Shown: in pieces, positions 1 to 6,964 of the stretch | How positions within the stretch are numbered: the stretch's first letter is position 1 | How the letters are laid out: every line of letters begins with the position of its first letter | Assembly: GCA_002432545.1 (NCBI GenBank) | Contig: DJFR01000167.1 | Coordinates: 2,019-10,784 of the forward strand | Direction of reading: 5' to 3' | Length of the DNA stretch: 8,766 bases | Source: Flammeovirgaceae bacterium UBA5867 | GTDB lineage: Bacteria > Bacteroidota > Bacteroidia > Cytophagales > Cyclobacteriaceae | Notes under the pieces: model-generated | Told to the model about the DNA's origin: nothing | Databases searched by the model: none | What the model saw: only the letters and a program-made list of their open reading frames with translations | Program-made: the position numbers and the translations under genes

Positions 1-194
1 AGCGTTGTATCGGTAAAGAATTCCTTCCACGATTTGGCAGCAACACTGCTGTCGCCTGCCGGTACCGTTGTGCCGAACTGTTGTGGCGTTTTCAGATCGG
101 GACGTTTATAGTTTTTCCCTACAGAACATCCTGCCAGGATAACGGCAAACAGCACAACACCTATACCACTATATATAAATCGGTTACTATGCAT
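1..194 (-). CDS. RND efflux outer-membrane factor lipoprotein (TolC/OprM/NodT type), N-terminal part only
   Basis: This is the start of an outer-membrane channel lipoprotein that would let the RND pump next to it discharge outside the cell. The first 64 codons are visible and the rest lies beyond base 1. The ATG is at 194-192. Residues 6-22 form a hydrophobic signal segment ending in the lipobox LAGC, with Cys23 as the lipidated residue. It is followed by VGKNYKRPDL, very close to the G-x-x-Y-x-R-P signature of NodT/OprM-family lipoproteins, and by a W-K-E-F-F stretch that is common near the start of the first helical repeat. It begins 28 bp after the pump stop codon, so adaptor, pump and channel are probably one operon. 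No convincing Shine-Dalgarno sequence precedes it. Family confidence is high because sequence and context agree; the transported substrate cannot be told. Confidence 0.9.
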   Translation of the reverse strand, partial: MHSNRFIYSGIGVVLFAVILAGCSVGKNYKRPDLKTPQQFGTTVPAGDSSVAAKSWKEFFTDTT

Positions 195-222
195 GATTCT
201 TTTAAAATTAAAACTGTGACGA

Positions 223-3200
223 TTATTCGGTGATAGCTTCTTCTTCTGTCTTAGGGCCGCTCACCTTTTCCTGCAGGTATTGGAAAATGATAAAGAGTAC
301 CGGTATAACAAATATACCGAACACCACACCAGTTAACATACCGCCCGCTGCACCTGTACTGATCGAACGGTTACCTAATGCGGATGCACCATTCGCGCGC
401 ATCAGCGGTAACAACCCAACGATAAAGGCAAACGATGTCATGAGGATTGGACGCAGACGCAGCTTGGCTGCTTCTATGGCAGACGCGAGCAGGTCCATTC
501 CGCTTCTTCGTCTTTGTACGGCATACTCTACGATCAGGATGGCGTTCTTCGCCAGCAAACCAATCAGCATGATCAACCCTACCTGCACATATATATTGTT
601 ATCGATACCAAACAGGTTAATAAAGAGGAACACACCGAATATACCCAGCGGTATAGAAAGTATAACCGAGAGCGGCAATATATAGCTTTCGTATTGTGCT
701 GCGAGCAGGAAGTATACGAAAATGAGACACAAGGCAAAGATAAAACCTGCCTGGCCACCGGAAGCAATTTCTTCCTTCGTCATACCCGTCCACTCGTAGC
801 TATAACCACGGGGTAAATATTGTGCTGTTACTTCTTCTACCGCTTTGATCGCATCACCTGAGCTATAGCCCGGCTTCGGCACACCGTTTATGGTAACGGC
901 TGTAAACAAGTTGTTACGCGTTACAGTCTCAGGTCCGTATACCCTCTCCAATTGCACCAGTGTACTCAGCGGAACCATTTCTCCGTATGAGTTCTTCACA
1001 AACATACCTTTCAGTGAATTCGGATCGTCACGGAACGTTGCTTCAGCTTGCATAATTACCCGGTAAAATTTACCGAAGCGGTTGAAGTCTGAAGCAAATG
1101 TACTTCCGTAATATACCTGCAGCGTTGTCAAAACATCGCTCACCGATACACCGAGTTGCTTTGCTTTCTTCTCATCCACATTCAACATATACTGCGGGTT
1201 CGCGGTATTGAATGTAGTGAATGCATAAGCAATCTCCGGACGTTGCATCAGTGCACCGATCAGACCTTGTGTTGTCTCATTCAGTTTTTGAAGTGACCCA
1301 CCGGTACGATCCTGAAGTATAAATTCAAAACCTGCCATGTTACTGAAGCCGGGCACGGTTGGCATGGTGAAGGTAAATATATCGGCCTCACTGATGGTTG
1401 ACAGCTTGCCCTGTACCATGCCCATAATGGCATTTATATCTTTTACCTGTCCGCGTTCATCGTGTGGTTTCATCTTTACAAAACCCACCGCATAGTTCGA
1501 GCTGATGGAAGATGTAATGATGTTCAACCCGGACACGCTCAGGTAATGATTCGTGGCTTCCAGCTCTTCCATCATATTCTCTACTTTATTCACCACTTCA
1601 CGCGTACGTTGCAGTGATGAACCGGGAGGTAATGTAATAGAGTATACAAAGAAGCTTTGGTCTTCGTTGGGTATAAATCCGGTTGGCGTTGTGCGCAGCA
1701 TCCATACCGTTGCGGCCGTAACGATAGCAAGACCACCTACGGTAAGCCACTTGTGTTTTACCAGGAAGTTTACACTGCGCAGGTATTTATCTGTCATGGC
1801 GTTGAAGCCTACATTGAACGAACGGAAGAAACGTGTACTCCACTTATCGTTAGCATGCGCGTGTTCATCATCGTGATGTTCTGCCTTGAGGAAAAGTGCA
1901 CAAAGCGCAGGACTCAGTGTTAACGCATTCACAGCAGAAATCACAATCGCAATGGCCAGCGTAAATGCAAACTGTCTGTAGAATACACCGGCCGGACCTT
2001 GCATAAAACCTACCGGTATAAATACGGCTGACATCACAAGCGTAATGGAAACAATCGCTCCTGATATTTCACTCATCGATTGGACAGTGGCTTTCTTCGC
2101 GCTCAGTTTTGTAAGCTGCATTTTCGAGTGCACAGCTTCTACTACCACAATTGCATCATCTACCACTATACCAATAGCAAGAACCAATGCAAACAAGGTT
2201 AACAGGTTGATGGTAAAACCAAACAACTGCATGAAGAAGAATGTACCGATAATTGCCACCGGCACCGCTATGGCGGGAATAAGGGTTGAACGGAAATCCT
2301 GCAGGAATATAAATACTACTATAAATACAAGTATAAATGCTTCGATCAGTGTTTCGATTACCTGTTCAATGGATTCATCAAGATATTCTTTTGTACTATA
2401 GATGTTAAAGTACGATACACCTTGCGGAAAATTTACTTTTGCTTTCTCCATCAGTTCGTTGATGGAAGTCTGGATATCGTTGGCATTTGAACCGGCCGTT
2501 TGGAAGATCGCTATACCGATACCAAATTTACCATTCACCGTAGTGTTCTGGTTATAGGTATAGGAACCAAGTTCAACACTCGCTACATCTTTCAAGCGAA
2601 GTACAGATCCATCGGCATCAGCACGCAGAATGATATCTTCGTATTGCTTGCCTTCATTCAGCTTACCTTTATACTTGATAACATACTCAAATGATTCACG
2701 ACTGTTTTCACCGAAACGTCCGGGAGCAGCCTCTACGTTTTGCTCGCGTATAGCAGCGAGTACTTCCTGTACAGACAGTCCATACGAAGTAAGACGATCA
2801 GGCTTGAGCCAGATACGCATTGAGTAATCTTTGGAACCAAACACCATGGCCTGACCAACACCCGGTACACGTTGTATCTCCGGAATGATGTTGATCTTGG
2901 CGTAGTTCTGAAGAAATGTCTCATCGTACATTTTCTCATCACTCACGAGGTTCGTTACCATGATCATACTGTTTTGCTGCTTCTGCGTAGATATACCGGC
3001 CTGTACAACTTCAGCCGGTAACAGACTGGTAGCTTTCGATACGCGGTTCTGTACGTTTACCGCAGCCAGATCAGGATCAGTTCCCAGCTTGAAATATACC
3101 GTGAGAATCATGGAACCATCGTTGTTGGAGGTAGACGTCATATAGGTCATGTTCTCCACACCGTTCACGGCCTCTTCTATCGGAGTGGCTACTGAACGCG

Positions 3201-3372
3201 CTACGACTTCAGCGTTAGCACCGGGATATACTGCTGCCACCTGTATACTGGGCGGAGCTATATCCGGGAATTGCGTTACCGGCAGCGTCATCAGCGAAAG
3301 CCCTCCTAGTAACACGAGAATGATCGACACAACGGTGGCCAGCACCGGCCGTTCTATAAATACTTTTAACAT
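223..3372 (-). CDS. RND multidrug efflux pump, inner-membrane permease (HAE1/AcrB-like)
   Basis: This is a proton-driven inner-membrane transporter of 1049 residues, the usual length for HAE1-family pumps such as AcrB. Visible layout: TM1 at about 10-28, the first periplasmic porter/docking region at about 30-335, TM2-TM6 at about 341-492, TM7 at about 541-558, the second periplasmic region at about 563-868, and TM8-TM12 at about 873-1030. The proton-relay residues are present: Asp405-Asp406 in GIVVDDAIVV (AcrB D407/D408), Lys942 in GLLAKNAILIVEY (AcrB K940), and probably Arg972 and Thr979 in the RLRPILMTS segment. The N-terminus MLKVFIERPV and the GRFGENSRESFEY segment look like Bacteroidota members. 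An acidic, His-rich stretch (HHDDEHAHAND, 499-509) lies in the cytoplasmic loop after TM6. The heavy-metal (CusA-like) branch is less likely from overall similarity. The gene lies between its adaptor and channel genes; the substrate is unknown. Confidence 0.97.
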   Translation of the reverse strand: MLKVFIERPVLATVVSIILVLLGGLSLMTLPVTQFPDIAPPSIQVAAVYPGANAEVVARSVATPIEEAVNGVENMTYMTSTSNNDGSMILTVYFKLGTDPDLAAVNVQNRVSKATSLLPAEVVQAGISTQKQQNSMIMVTNLVSDEKMYDETFLQNYAKINIIPEIQRVPGVGQAMVFGSKDYSMRIWLKPDRLTSYGLSVQEVLAAIREQNVEAAPGRFGENSRESFEYVIKYKGKLNEGKQYEDIILRADADGSVLRLKDVASVELGSYTYNQNTTVNGKFGIGIAIFQTAGSNANDIQTSINELMEKAKVNFPQGVSYFNIYSTKEYLDESIEQVIETLIEAFILVFIVVFIFLQDFRSTLIPAIAVPVAIIGTFFFMQLFGFTINLLTLFALVLAIGIVVDDAIVVVEAVHSKMQLTKLSAKKATVQSMSEISGAIVSITLVMSAVFIPVGFMQGPAGVFYRQFAFTLAIAIVISAVNALTLSPALCALFLKAEHHDDEHAHANDKWSTRFFRSFNVGFNAMTDKYLRSVNFLVKHKWLTVGGLAIVTAATVWMLRTTPTGFIPNEDQSFFVYSITLPPGSSLQRTREVVNKVENMMEELEATNHYLSVSGLNIITSSISSNYAVGFVKMKPHDERGQVKDINAIMGMVQGKLSTISEADIFTFTMPTVPGFSNMAGFEFILQDRTGGSLQKLNETTQGLIGALMQRPEIAYAFTTFNTANPQYMLNVDEKKAKQLGVSVSDVLTTLQVYYGSTFASDFNRFGKFYRVIMQAEATFRDDPNSLKGMFVKNSYGEMVPLSTLVQLERVYGPETVTRNNLFTAVTINGVPKPGYSSGDAIKAVEEVTAQYLPRGYSYEWTGMTKEEIASGGQAGFIFALCLIFVYFLLAAQYESYILPLSVILSIPLGIFGVFLFINLFGIDNNIYVQVGLIMLIGLLAKNAILIVEYAVQRRRSGMDLLASAIEAAKLRLRPILMTSFAFIVGLLPLMRANGASALGNRSISTGAAGGMLTGVVFGIFVIPVLFIIFQYLQEKVSGPKTEEEAITE

Positions 3373-3389
3373 AAGACAGAGTTTTAGTG

Positions 3390-3413
3390 GCCGGGTGATT
3401 TATACCACCCGGC
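3390..3413 (-). promoter_or_regulatory. GC-rich intercistronic hairpin between adaptor and pump genes
   Basis: In the 83-bp gap between the adaptor stop and the pump start, GCCGGGTG (3390-3397) pairs perfectly with CACCCGGC (3406-3413) around an 8-nt loop. In the minus-strand RNA the innermost loop bases can add a G-U pair. After the hairpin the transcript continues CACUAAAAC with no U-run, so it does not look like a standard intrinsic terminator. It more likely affects mRNA processing or stability, or partially attenuates pump expression relative to the adaptor. The structure is seen directly; the role is inferred. Confidence 0.6.
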
Positions 3414-3455
3414 TTAGTATAAAAATTTACTTCACGCCTTCTTTAAATGATGGAA

Positions 3456-4637
3456 TTAAAGGGGCTTTGATTTCAGCAAACTGTCGAGTGACAATGGCTG
3501 TGGGTTGATCACAGCACCATCGCGCAAGCGGCTTAGTCCGGAGTAAACAATCTTATCGCCTGTTTTCAAACCGTCTTTTACAAAGTAGTAGTTCGCAGTT
3601 TGTCCCTCTACGTGTATCGGGCGGCTTACTACTTTATTACTATCCGCTACTACAAATACAAGTACTTTATCCTGCAGCTCGAATGTTGCTTCCTGCGGAA
3701 TTACCAGTGCATCATTATGTACACTGGGTATACGAACGCGACCGGTATTGCCCGAGCGCAGCAATCCTTTTGCATTCGGGAACGTTGCTCTGAAACTGAT
3801 GGCACCGGTCGTTTTATCGAACTGACCTTCTACCGTTTCAACTTTACCTTTCTCGGTATAGGCGCTTCCGTCTGCGAGCATCAGCTCTACTGCAGGAAGA
3901 TTCTTGATCTTTTCTTCCAGTGTATTGCCTGGTGTACGCGCTTTGAATTGAAGGAAGTCTATTTCACTCATGGAGAAGTATGCATATACTTCATTTACAT
4001 CTGACAAAACGGTGAGCGGAAGATCTTCACCTCTGCCTACAAGACTTCCGAGGCGGTGGTTTATGTGACCTATATATCCGCTTACCGGAGCTTTTACTAC
4101 GGCATATCCGAGGCTAATCTTCGTGTTACCGGCTTGTGCTTTCGCTTGTGCCAGATTTGCTTTAGCCGTTTGAAGACTTGCTTCTGCTGACTTTAACTGT
4201 ATCTCTGACACTACGTTGTTTTTCACAAGTGGTGTGAGGCGATCAACTTCGAGTTGAGCTTTCTCTACGTTAGCCTGTGCTGCTAGCATGGCCGCATGTG
4301 CATTGGCATTTTGTTCGCGGTAAGGCTGATCGTTAATGCCGAACAACGGTTGGCCTACGCGCACATAAGCACCCTCGTCTGCATAAATGCGCTCGAGGTA
4401 TCCACTTACCTGCGGTCTGATCTCAACATTTACTTTACCTTCTACGGTAGAAGGGAATTCAAGAAATGTTGTAGCTGCCTGGTTGCTGACAGAAATTACT
4501 GGTAACGTTGGTGTCGGCATTTGCATACCGCCTGAGTTACCGGATGACGTTGTACAACTATTTAATATGACTACGAGACTGATGCTACCGAGCACCGTCA
4601 TCATTTTGGTTACAGAATTGTGACTTGACCTTTTCAT
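3456..4637 (-). CDS. RND efflux periplasmic adaptor lipoprotein (membrane fusion protein, AcrA-like)
   Basis: The adaptor links the pump to the outer-membrane channel in the periplasm. With the ATG at 4637 it has 393 residues, typical for the family. Residues 1-27 form a signal peptide ending in the lipobox LNSC, with Cys28 lipidated, then a Ser/Gly-rich linker. A lipoyl-like half motif lies at about 72-106 (VEIRPQVSGYLERI), the helical hairpin at about 110-175, and the second lipoyl half near 180-195 (VVKAPVSGYIG). The beta-barrel and membrane-proximal domains follow. The hairpin carries Arg133, Leu137 and Ser144, spaced exactly like the R-L-S channel-contact motif of AcrA (R128, L132, S139). 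The open frame extends to a GTG at 4658, with another ATG at 4643. I chose 4637 because it gives a normal Met-Lys-Arg signal peptide, but the site is not settled by a ribosome-binding sequence. It is the first gene of the efflux operon, 83 bp before the pump. Confidence 0.95.
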   Translation of the reverse strand: MKRSSHNSVTKMMTVLGSISLVVILNSCTTSSGNSGGMQMPTPTLPVISVSNQAATTFLEFPSTVEGKVNVEIRPQVSGYLERIYADEGAYVRVGQPLFGINDQPYREQNANAHAAMLAAQANVEKAQLEVDRLTPLVKNNVVSEIQLKSAEASLQTAKANLAQAKAQAGNTKISLGYAVVKAPVSGYIGHINHRLGSLVGRGEDLPLTVLSDVNEVYAYFSMSEIDFLQFKARTPGNTLEEKIKNLPAVELMLADGSAYTEKGKVETVEGQFDKTTGAISFRATFPNAKGLLRSGNTGRVRIPSVHNDALVIPQEATFELQDKVLVFVVADSNKVVSRPIHVEGQTANYYFVKDGLKTGDKIVYSGLSRLRDGAVINPQPLSLDSLLKSKPL

Positions 4638-4777
4638 ATACATCTCATTTATATACACAGTAAAAATAATTTAGGCTTGGGAGAATAAAGGTTTAGCTAA
4701 CCCTCGTTCGCCATTTCAAAAACAATCATCATTAAATCTATTTATTAGTTTCCCCTGCAGCACCAGAAGGAAGTCTT

Positions 4778-4793
4778 TCACGAAGAAGCGTGA
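4778..4793. promoter_or_regulatory. Short inverted repeat upstream of the efflux operon
   Basis: TCACG (4778-4782) and CGTGA (4789-4793) flank AAGAAG. It lies about 140 bp before the adaptor start and about 100 bp after the regulator stop. No U-run follows on the minus strand, so a terminator for the regulator gene is unlikely. TTCACG also occurs inverted at 4835-4840 and once upstream of the regulator gene (5852-5857), which would fit a regulator half-site. That reading is inference. Confidence 0.3.
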
Positions 4794-4809
4794 GAAAAGG
4801 TTTTACTTT

Positions 4810-4848
4810 TTTCACTATATATGTTCATTCTGAACGTGAATGGTGAAA
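4810..4848. promoter_or_regulatory. Nested inverted repeats, candidate operator of the efflux operon
   Basis: TTTCAC (4810-4815) is matched by an exact inverted GTGAAA (4843-4848), and a second GTGAA lies at 4836-4840. Inside them GTTCA-TTC-TGAAC (4823-4835) is a 13-bp interrupted palindrome. The block lies between the AraC-type regulator and the efflux genes and directly next to a -7-like element (4849-4856). This is the arrangement expected of a regulator-binding region. The repeats are seen directly; binding by the neighbouring regulator is inferred. Confidence 0.4.
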
Positions 4849-4856
4849 CAAAGTTA
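4849..4856 (-). promoter_or_regulatory. Candidate Bacteroidota -7 promoter element for the efflux operon
   Basis: The minus strand reads TAACTTTG, an exact match to the Bacteroidota -7 consensus TAnnTTTG. No good -33 TTG/TTTG box is visible at the usual spacing; an imperfect GTTAAT lies about 16 bp upstream. If used, the adaptor mRNA would have a leader of about 200 nt containing the inverted repeats at 4778-4848. A match to six fixed bases can occur by chance, so this is tentative. Confidence 0.35.
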
Positions 4857-4894
4857 GTCTCAGCACAGATTTATTAACTTACCATATCCCGGTA

Positions 4895-5770
4895 TTAATT
4901 GTACTTTTCCCGGATTGTCCTCTGAAAGAGTGATGGTGTATGGCCTGTATGCTTTTTGAAGAAGCGATTGAAGTATGCATCGTCTTCAAAATTAAGATGA
5001 CTTGCAATTTCTTTCAAACTATAGTTACCCCAGAATAATAATCGTTTTGCTTCAGTTACACGCTTTTCATCAATTACCTGCTTGGCCGTTTTATTTACCG
5101 TTTCCTTAATAACATCATTTAAATGTCCGGGAGTTATATATAGCATGTCGGCATACTGCGTTACCTGCGACTTATCACGGAAATGTGTATCTACCAATAC
5201 TTTGAATTGCTGCACGAGTCTGTTCTGCATAGCATCCATATTCAGTACGGGCAGACTTGTATTACGCATACGTGCACTGCAAACGATAAAGGCGTTGAGA
5301 AGATTACGAATTACAACTTCTTTCTTAGGCTTGTTACTGTGAAACTCTTCCATCATCAGATCAGAATATACCAGTAACTCCCGCAGTGAATCGTCATCCA
5401 TATCCATCACTACATGGCCAAACATACACTCCCAACACATTACCCAGCCACGCATTTCATGGATCAGAAAATCACTGCTGAAAGAAATGCAGATCATCTG
5501 TGCATCTTCCGCACATTCATATTGATGTATCTGCTCCGGCCCCACAGATATAAGTGCCGGTGCATCTATAACATAGCGTTCGAAATCAATATACCGGGTA
5601 ACTTTACCTTGCAGCAGTAACGTAATATTATAGCCTTCCTGGCGGTGAGGTACCTGTAGCTTGCCTAATACTTCGAAGGGCTCCATACGCATGATAGCAA
5701 AGTCTGTTGCTCCCGTACAAGCACGAAGGTTATATACTGGAATGATGGTATCGGTAAAGTTCATCTGCAT
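4895..5770 (-). CDS. AraC-family transcriptional regulator, probable regulator of the efflux operon
   Basis: This is a DNA-binding regulator of 291 residues, a normal AraC-family length. The N-terminal half (about 20-105) has the pattern of a cupin-like sensor domain (PHRQEGYNITLLLQGKVT, then a second beta-rich part near VGPEQIHQYE). The C-terminal domain (about 188-288) carries two helix-turn-helix units: one at about 205-226 (YADMLYITPGHLNDVIKE), and a second at about 252-280 with the diagnostic EIASHLNFEDDAYFNRFFK segment and the G-x-T-P end. The sensor half contains C18, C86, C94 and a CWEC pair (C112, C115), unusual enough to raise the possibility of redox or metal sensing, though this is only inference. 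The ATG is at 5770; a second in-frame ATG two codons later is possible. It lies 257 bp upstream of the adaptor ATG on the same strand, so it probably controls, and may be cotranscribed with, the efflux genes. The inducer is unknown. Confidence 0.92.
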   Translation of the reverse strand: MQMNFTDTIIPVYNLRACTGATDFAIMRMEPFEVLGKLQVPHRQEGYNITLLLQGKVTRYIDFERYVIDAPALISVGPEQIHQYECAEDAQMICISFSSDFLIHEMRGWVMCWECMFGHVVMDMDDDSLRELLVYSDLMMEEFHSNKPKKEVVIRNLLNAFIVCSARMRNTSLPVLNMDAMQNRLVQQFKVLVDTHFRDKSQVTQYADMLYITPGHLNDVIKETVNKTAKQVIDEKRVTEAKRLLFWGNYSLKEIASHLNFEDDAYFNRFFKKHTGHTPSLFQRTIREKYN

Positions 5771-6097
5771 ACTGATCTAGACAATTAATTACAAACTTCC
5801 CCTCATTTCAATCCGCCTGAATACAGATAATTCGAAATCGTCCGGAAAAAGTTCACGCATCATAAAAAAATAATACTGAAGCACCTCAAAAAGAACCTGG
5901 ACTGCCCGTTCCATCGCCCGAAATACAAGCTCAATGGTTCAAACAGTCCTGGTAATTTTAAAGTCCGTATAGTATAGACGCAGATGGATTGAATAAATTT
6001 TAGAAGGGATGAAGAAACTATAGATAACGTTTATAAGTCGAGTATTTGAGGTTCTGTATCACACGGTTATACACGGCAGACACATGAATCTTATTTT
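5771..6097. other. Gene-free intergenic stretch upstream of the AraC-type regulator
   Basis: About 330 bp with no supportable coding region, tRNA or strong hairpin. Near the regulator start the minus strand reads GAAGTTTG at 5799-5792, one base off the TAnnTTTG -7 consensus, giving a leader of about 15-20 nt; no -33 box is clear. GTTCACG at 5851-5857 matches the TTCACG half-sites found before the efflux genes and could allow autoregulation. Next to the kinase gene, ACACGG occurs twice, 10 bp apart (6061-6077). I see nothing else in it. Confidence 0.4.
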
Positions 6098-6689
6098 TTA
6101 TCGTTTCAATCTTTCTATGATGTAAAGTACATCATTCACCCATTGAGGCGAATCAGGCTCCTTTCTGATTAAAATGCCTTTCTCCGACTCAGCTATTACA
6201 ACAGCAGTTTCTTCAGAGTTATCAATAAGAAAAACTTTATGAAAAATTTGAAGATTACCTTTCAAGTAGGTTAATCCCATTTTATATCGATGCTGTATAA
6301 TTGGAACAGCTATATCATGTCCACCTTCAGCGACCCTTCGCTGTACTCGACTGATATTTACCTCTACCATAGATGTGCACAGAAAGAAAAGGACTACGTC
6401 ATATCCCTTCCTTATCATGGCGTTAATCCAATCATAATCTTTTTGCATAGCCAAATTACTTTCAATCATGAAGTCGCTCATGGAGCCTATAGTCGCCAAT
6501 CTGTTTCCTTGCAATTTCATCTGCCTTTGCGAAATTCTCAGAAGTATATCCGCCGGGAAGACCCCGCGTTATTATATCAACATTAACAAACGGTAATTTT
6601 ATATCAATGAATTTTTCAGCAACGGCTGTCTCGTAAAAAGTTGTCTTTCCTGTACCGTTGGGACCGGCCAAAATATATAGCGTAGCCAT
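6098..6689 (-). pseudogene. Zeta-toxin-like P-loop kinase (COG4185 type), interrupted by a one-base frameshift
   Basis: Two overlapping frames together make one zeta-toxin-like protein. The N-terminal frame (6689 down to 6462) has MATLYILAGPNGTGKTTF, a Walker A motif at residues 9-16, then VNVDIITRGLPGG and the family's ADEIA segment. It stops shortly after. The other frame, open to 6098, carries DFMIESNLA, GYDVVLFFL, RVQRRVAEGGHDI and IIQHRYKMGL, the remaining conserved blocks of the family. Removing one base between about 6470 and 6500 (for example one C of the CTCC near 6482) joins the frames into about 196 residues, the expected length, in proper motif order. Zeta-family proteins are ATP-dependent kinases; those proven as toxins phosphorylate UDP-activated amino sugars, but this COG4185-like branch is less well defined. 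The start codon directly follows the stop of the upstream 62-codon gene (TAAATG). Because both halves keep their motifs, the break is recent or a sequencing error. Confidence 0.8.
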
Positions 6690-6878
6690 TTACTTTTTAT
6701 CACTCAACGGCTTGTGTACCGACTGCGAATTGTCTGCATTTACAAAGCTTTCCTCAACAAGTTTGCCACCTTGCAAATACACAATAGAGCTTCCCGCATT
6801 TCTAGCCTTTAGTCTTACATGCTCACGAAACGCAACTGACATCCTCTTGAAATTAATATTTACGGCAACAGTTTTCAT
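6690..6878 (-). CDS. Small protein paired with zeta-like kinase, candidate antitoxin
   Basis: This is a 62-residue basic protein, starting MKTVAVNINFKR, with a central segment FREHVRLKARNAG and then SSIVYLQGGKLVEE. It matches my recollection of small uncharacterised proteins that commonly precede COG4185-type kinases, where a helix is followed by a short I-V-Y-x-x-G-K-L-V-E strand pair; I cannot confirm this without a search. No DNA-binding motif or membrane segment is visible. Its stop codon abuts the kinase start (TAAATG), so translation is probably coupled, as in many toxin-antitoxin pairs. The antitoxin role is inferred from size, order and coupling only. An exact TAnnTTTG element ends 4 nt before its ATG, implying a leaderless or near-leaderless mRNA, or that the true start lies a few codons in. 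Confidence 0.75.
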   Translation of the reverse strand: MKTVAVNINFKRMSVAFREHVRLKARNAGSSIVYLQGGKLVEESFVNADNSQSVHKPLSDKK

Positions 6879-6882
6879 GTCG

Positions 6883-6890
6883 CAAAAATA
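6883..6890 (-). promoter_or_regulatory. Candidate -7 promoter element of the toxin-antitoxin-like cassette
   Basis: The minus strand reads TATTTTTG, an exact TAnnTTTG match, ending 4 nt before the ATG of the 62-codon gene. A TTTG lies 26 bp upstream, longer than the usual spacing of about 19-21 bp, so the -33 part is weak. Transcription from it would start at or beside the ATG. Confidence 0.4.
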
Positions 6891-6911
6891 GTAAAAATAA
6901 ATAAAGCCTCT

Positions 6912-6964
6912 AGTTGCAAACTGCGGCTAGTTTGCAAACTAGCAACTCGCACCTAAAAGCTCGC
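6912..6964 (-). repeat. REP-like structured repeat, copy B, overlapping the 3' end of the hydrolase gene
   Basis: Read on the minus strand it starts with an 18-bp conserved head (6964-6947, GCGAGCTTTTAGGTGCGA), followed by a perfect 18-bp palindrome (6943-6926, GCTAGTTTGCAAACTAGC) and a half copy of it. The outer arms AGTTGC (6912-6917) and GCAACT (6942-6947) add a second, nested inverted repeat. The head matches copy A (8021-8038) at 17 of 18 positions, while the palindromic part differs in sequence but not in layout. The head and the stop codon of the hydrolase lie inside this repeat. A U-rich stretch follows about 20 nt later, so partial terminator activity is possible. Confidence 0.65.

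Noticed and set aside
230..816. Plus-strand open frames of 100-151 codons inside the pump gene
   Set aside because: They lie antisense to a full-length, motif-rich RND pump gene and encode low-complexity sequence with no recognisable family; they are shadows.
4638..4658. GTG start at 4658 for the adaptor lipoprotein
   Set aside because: It adds seven residues (MYINEMY) before a normal Met-Lys-Arg signal peptide and has no better ribosome-binding site; not excluded, only less likely.
4778..4793. Intrinsic terminator for the AraC-type regulator gene
   Set aside because: The stem has only 5 bp and no U-run follows on the minus strand, so I list it only as an inverted repeat.
6462..6520. Programmed ribosomal frameshift in the zeta-like kinase
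   Set aside because: No slippery heptamer or long homopolymer is seen in the overlap, and the family is normally a single frame; mutation or sequencing error is simpler.
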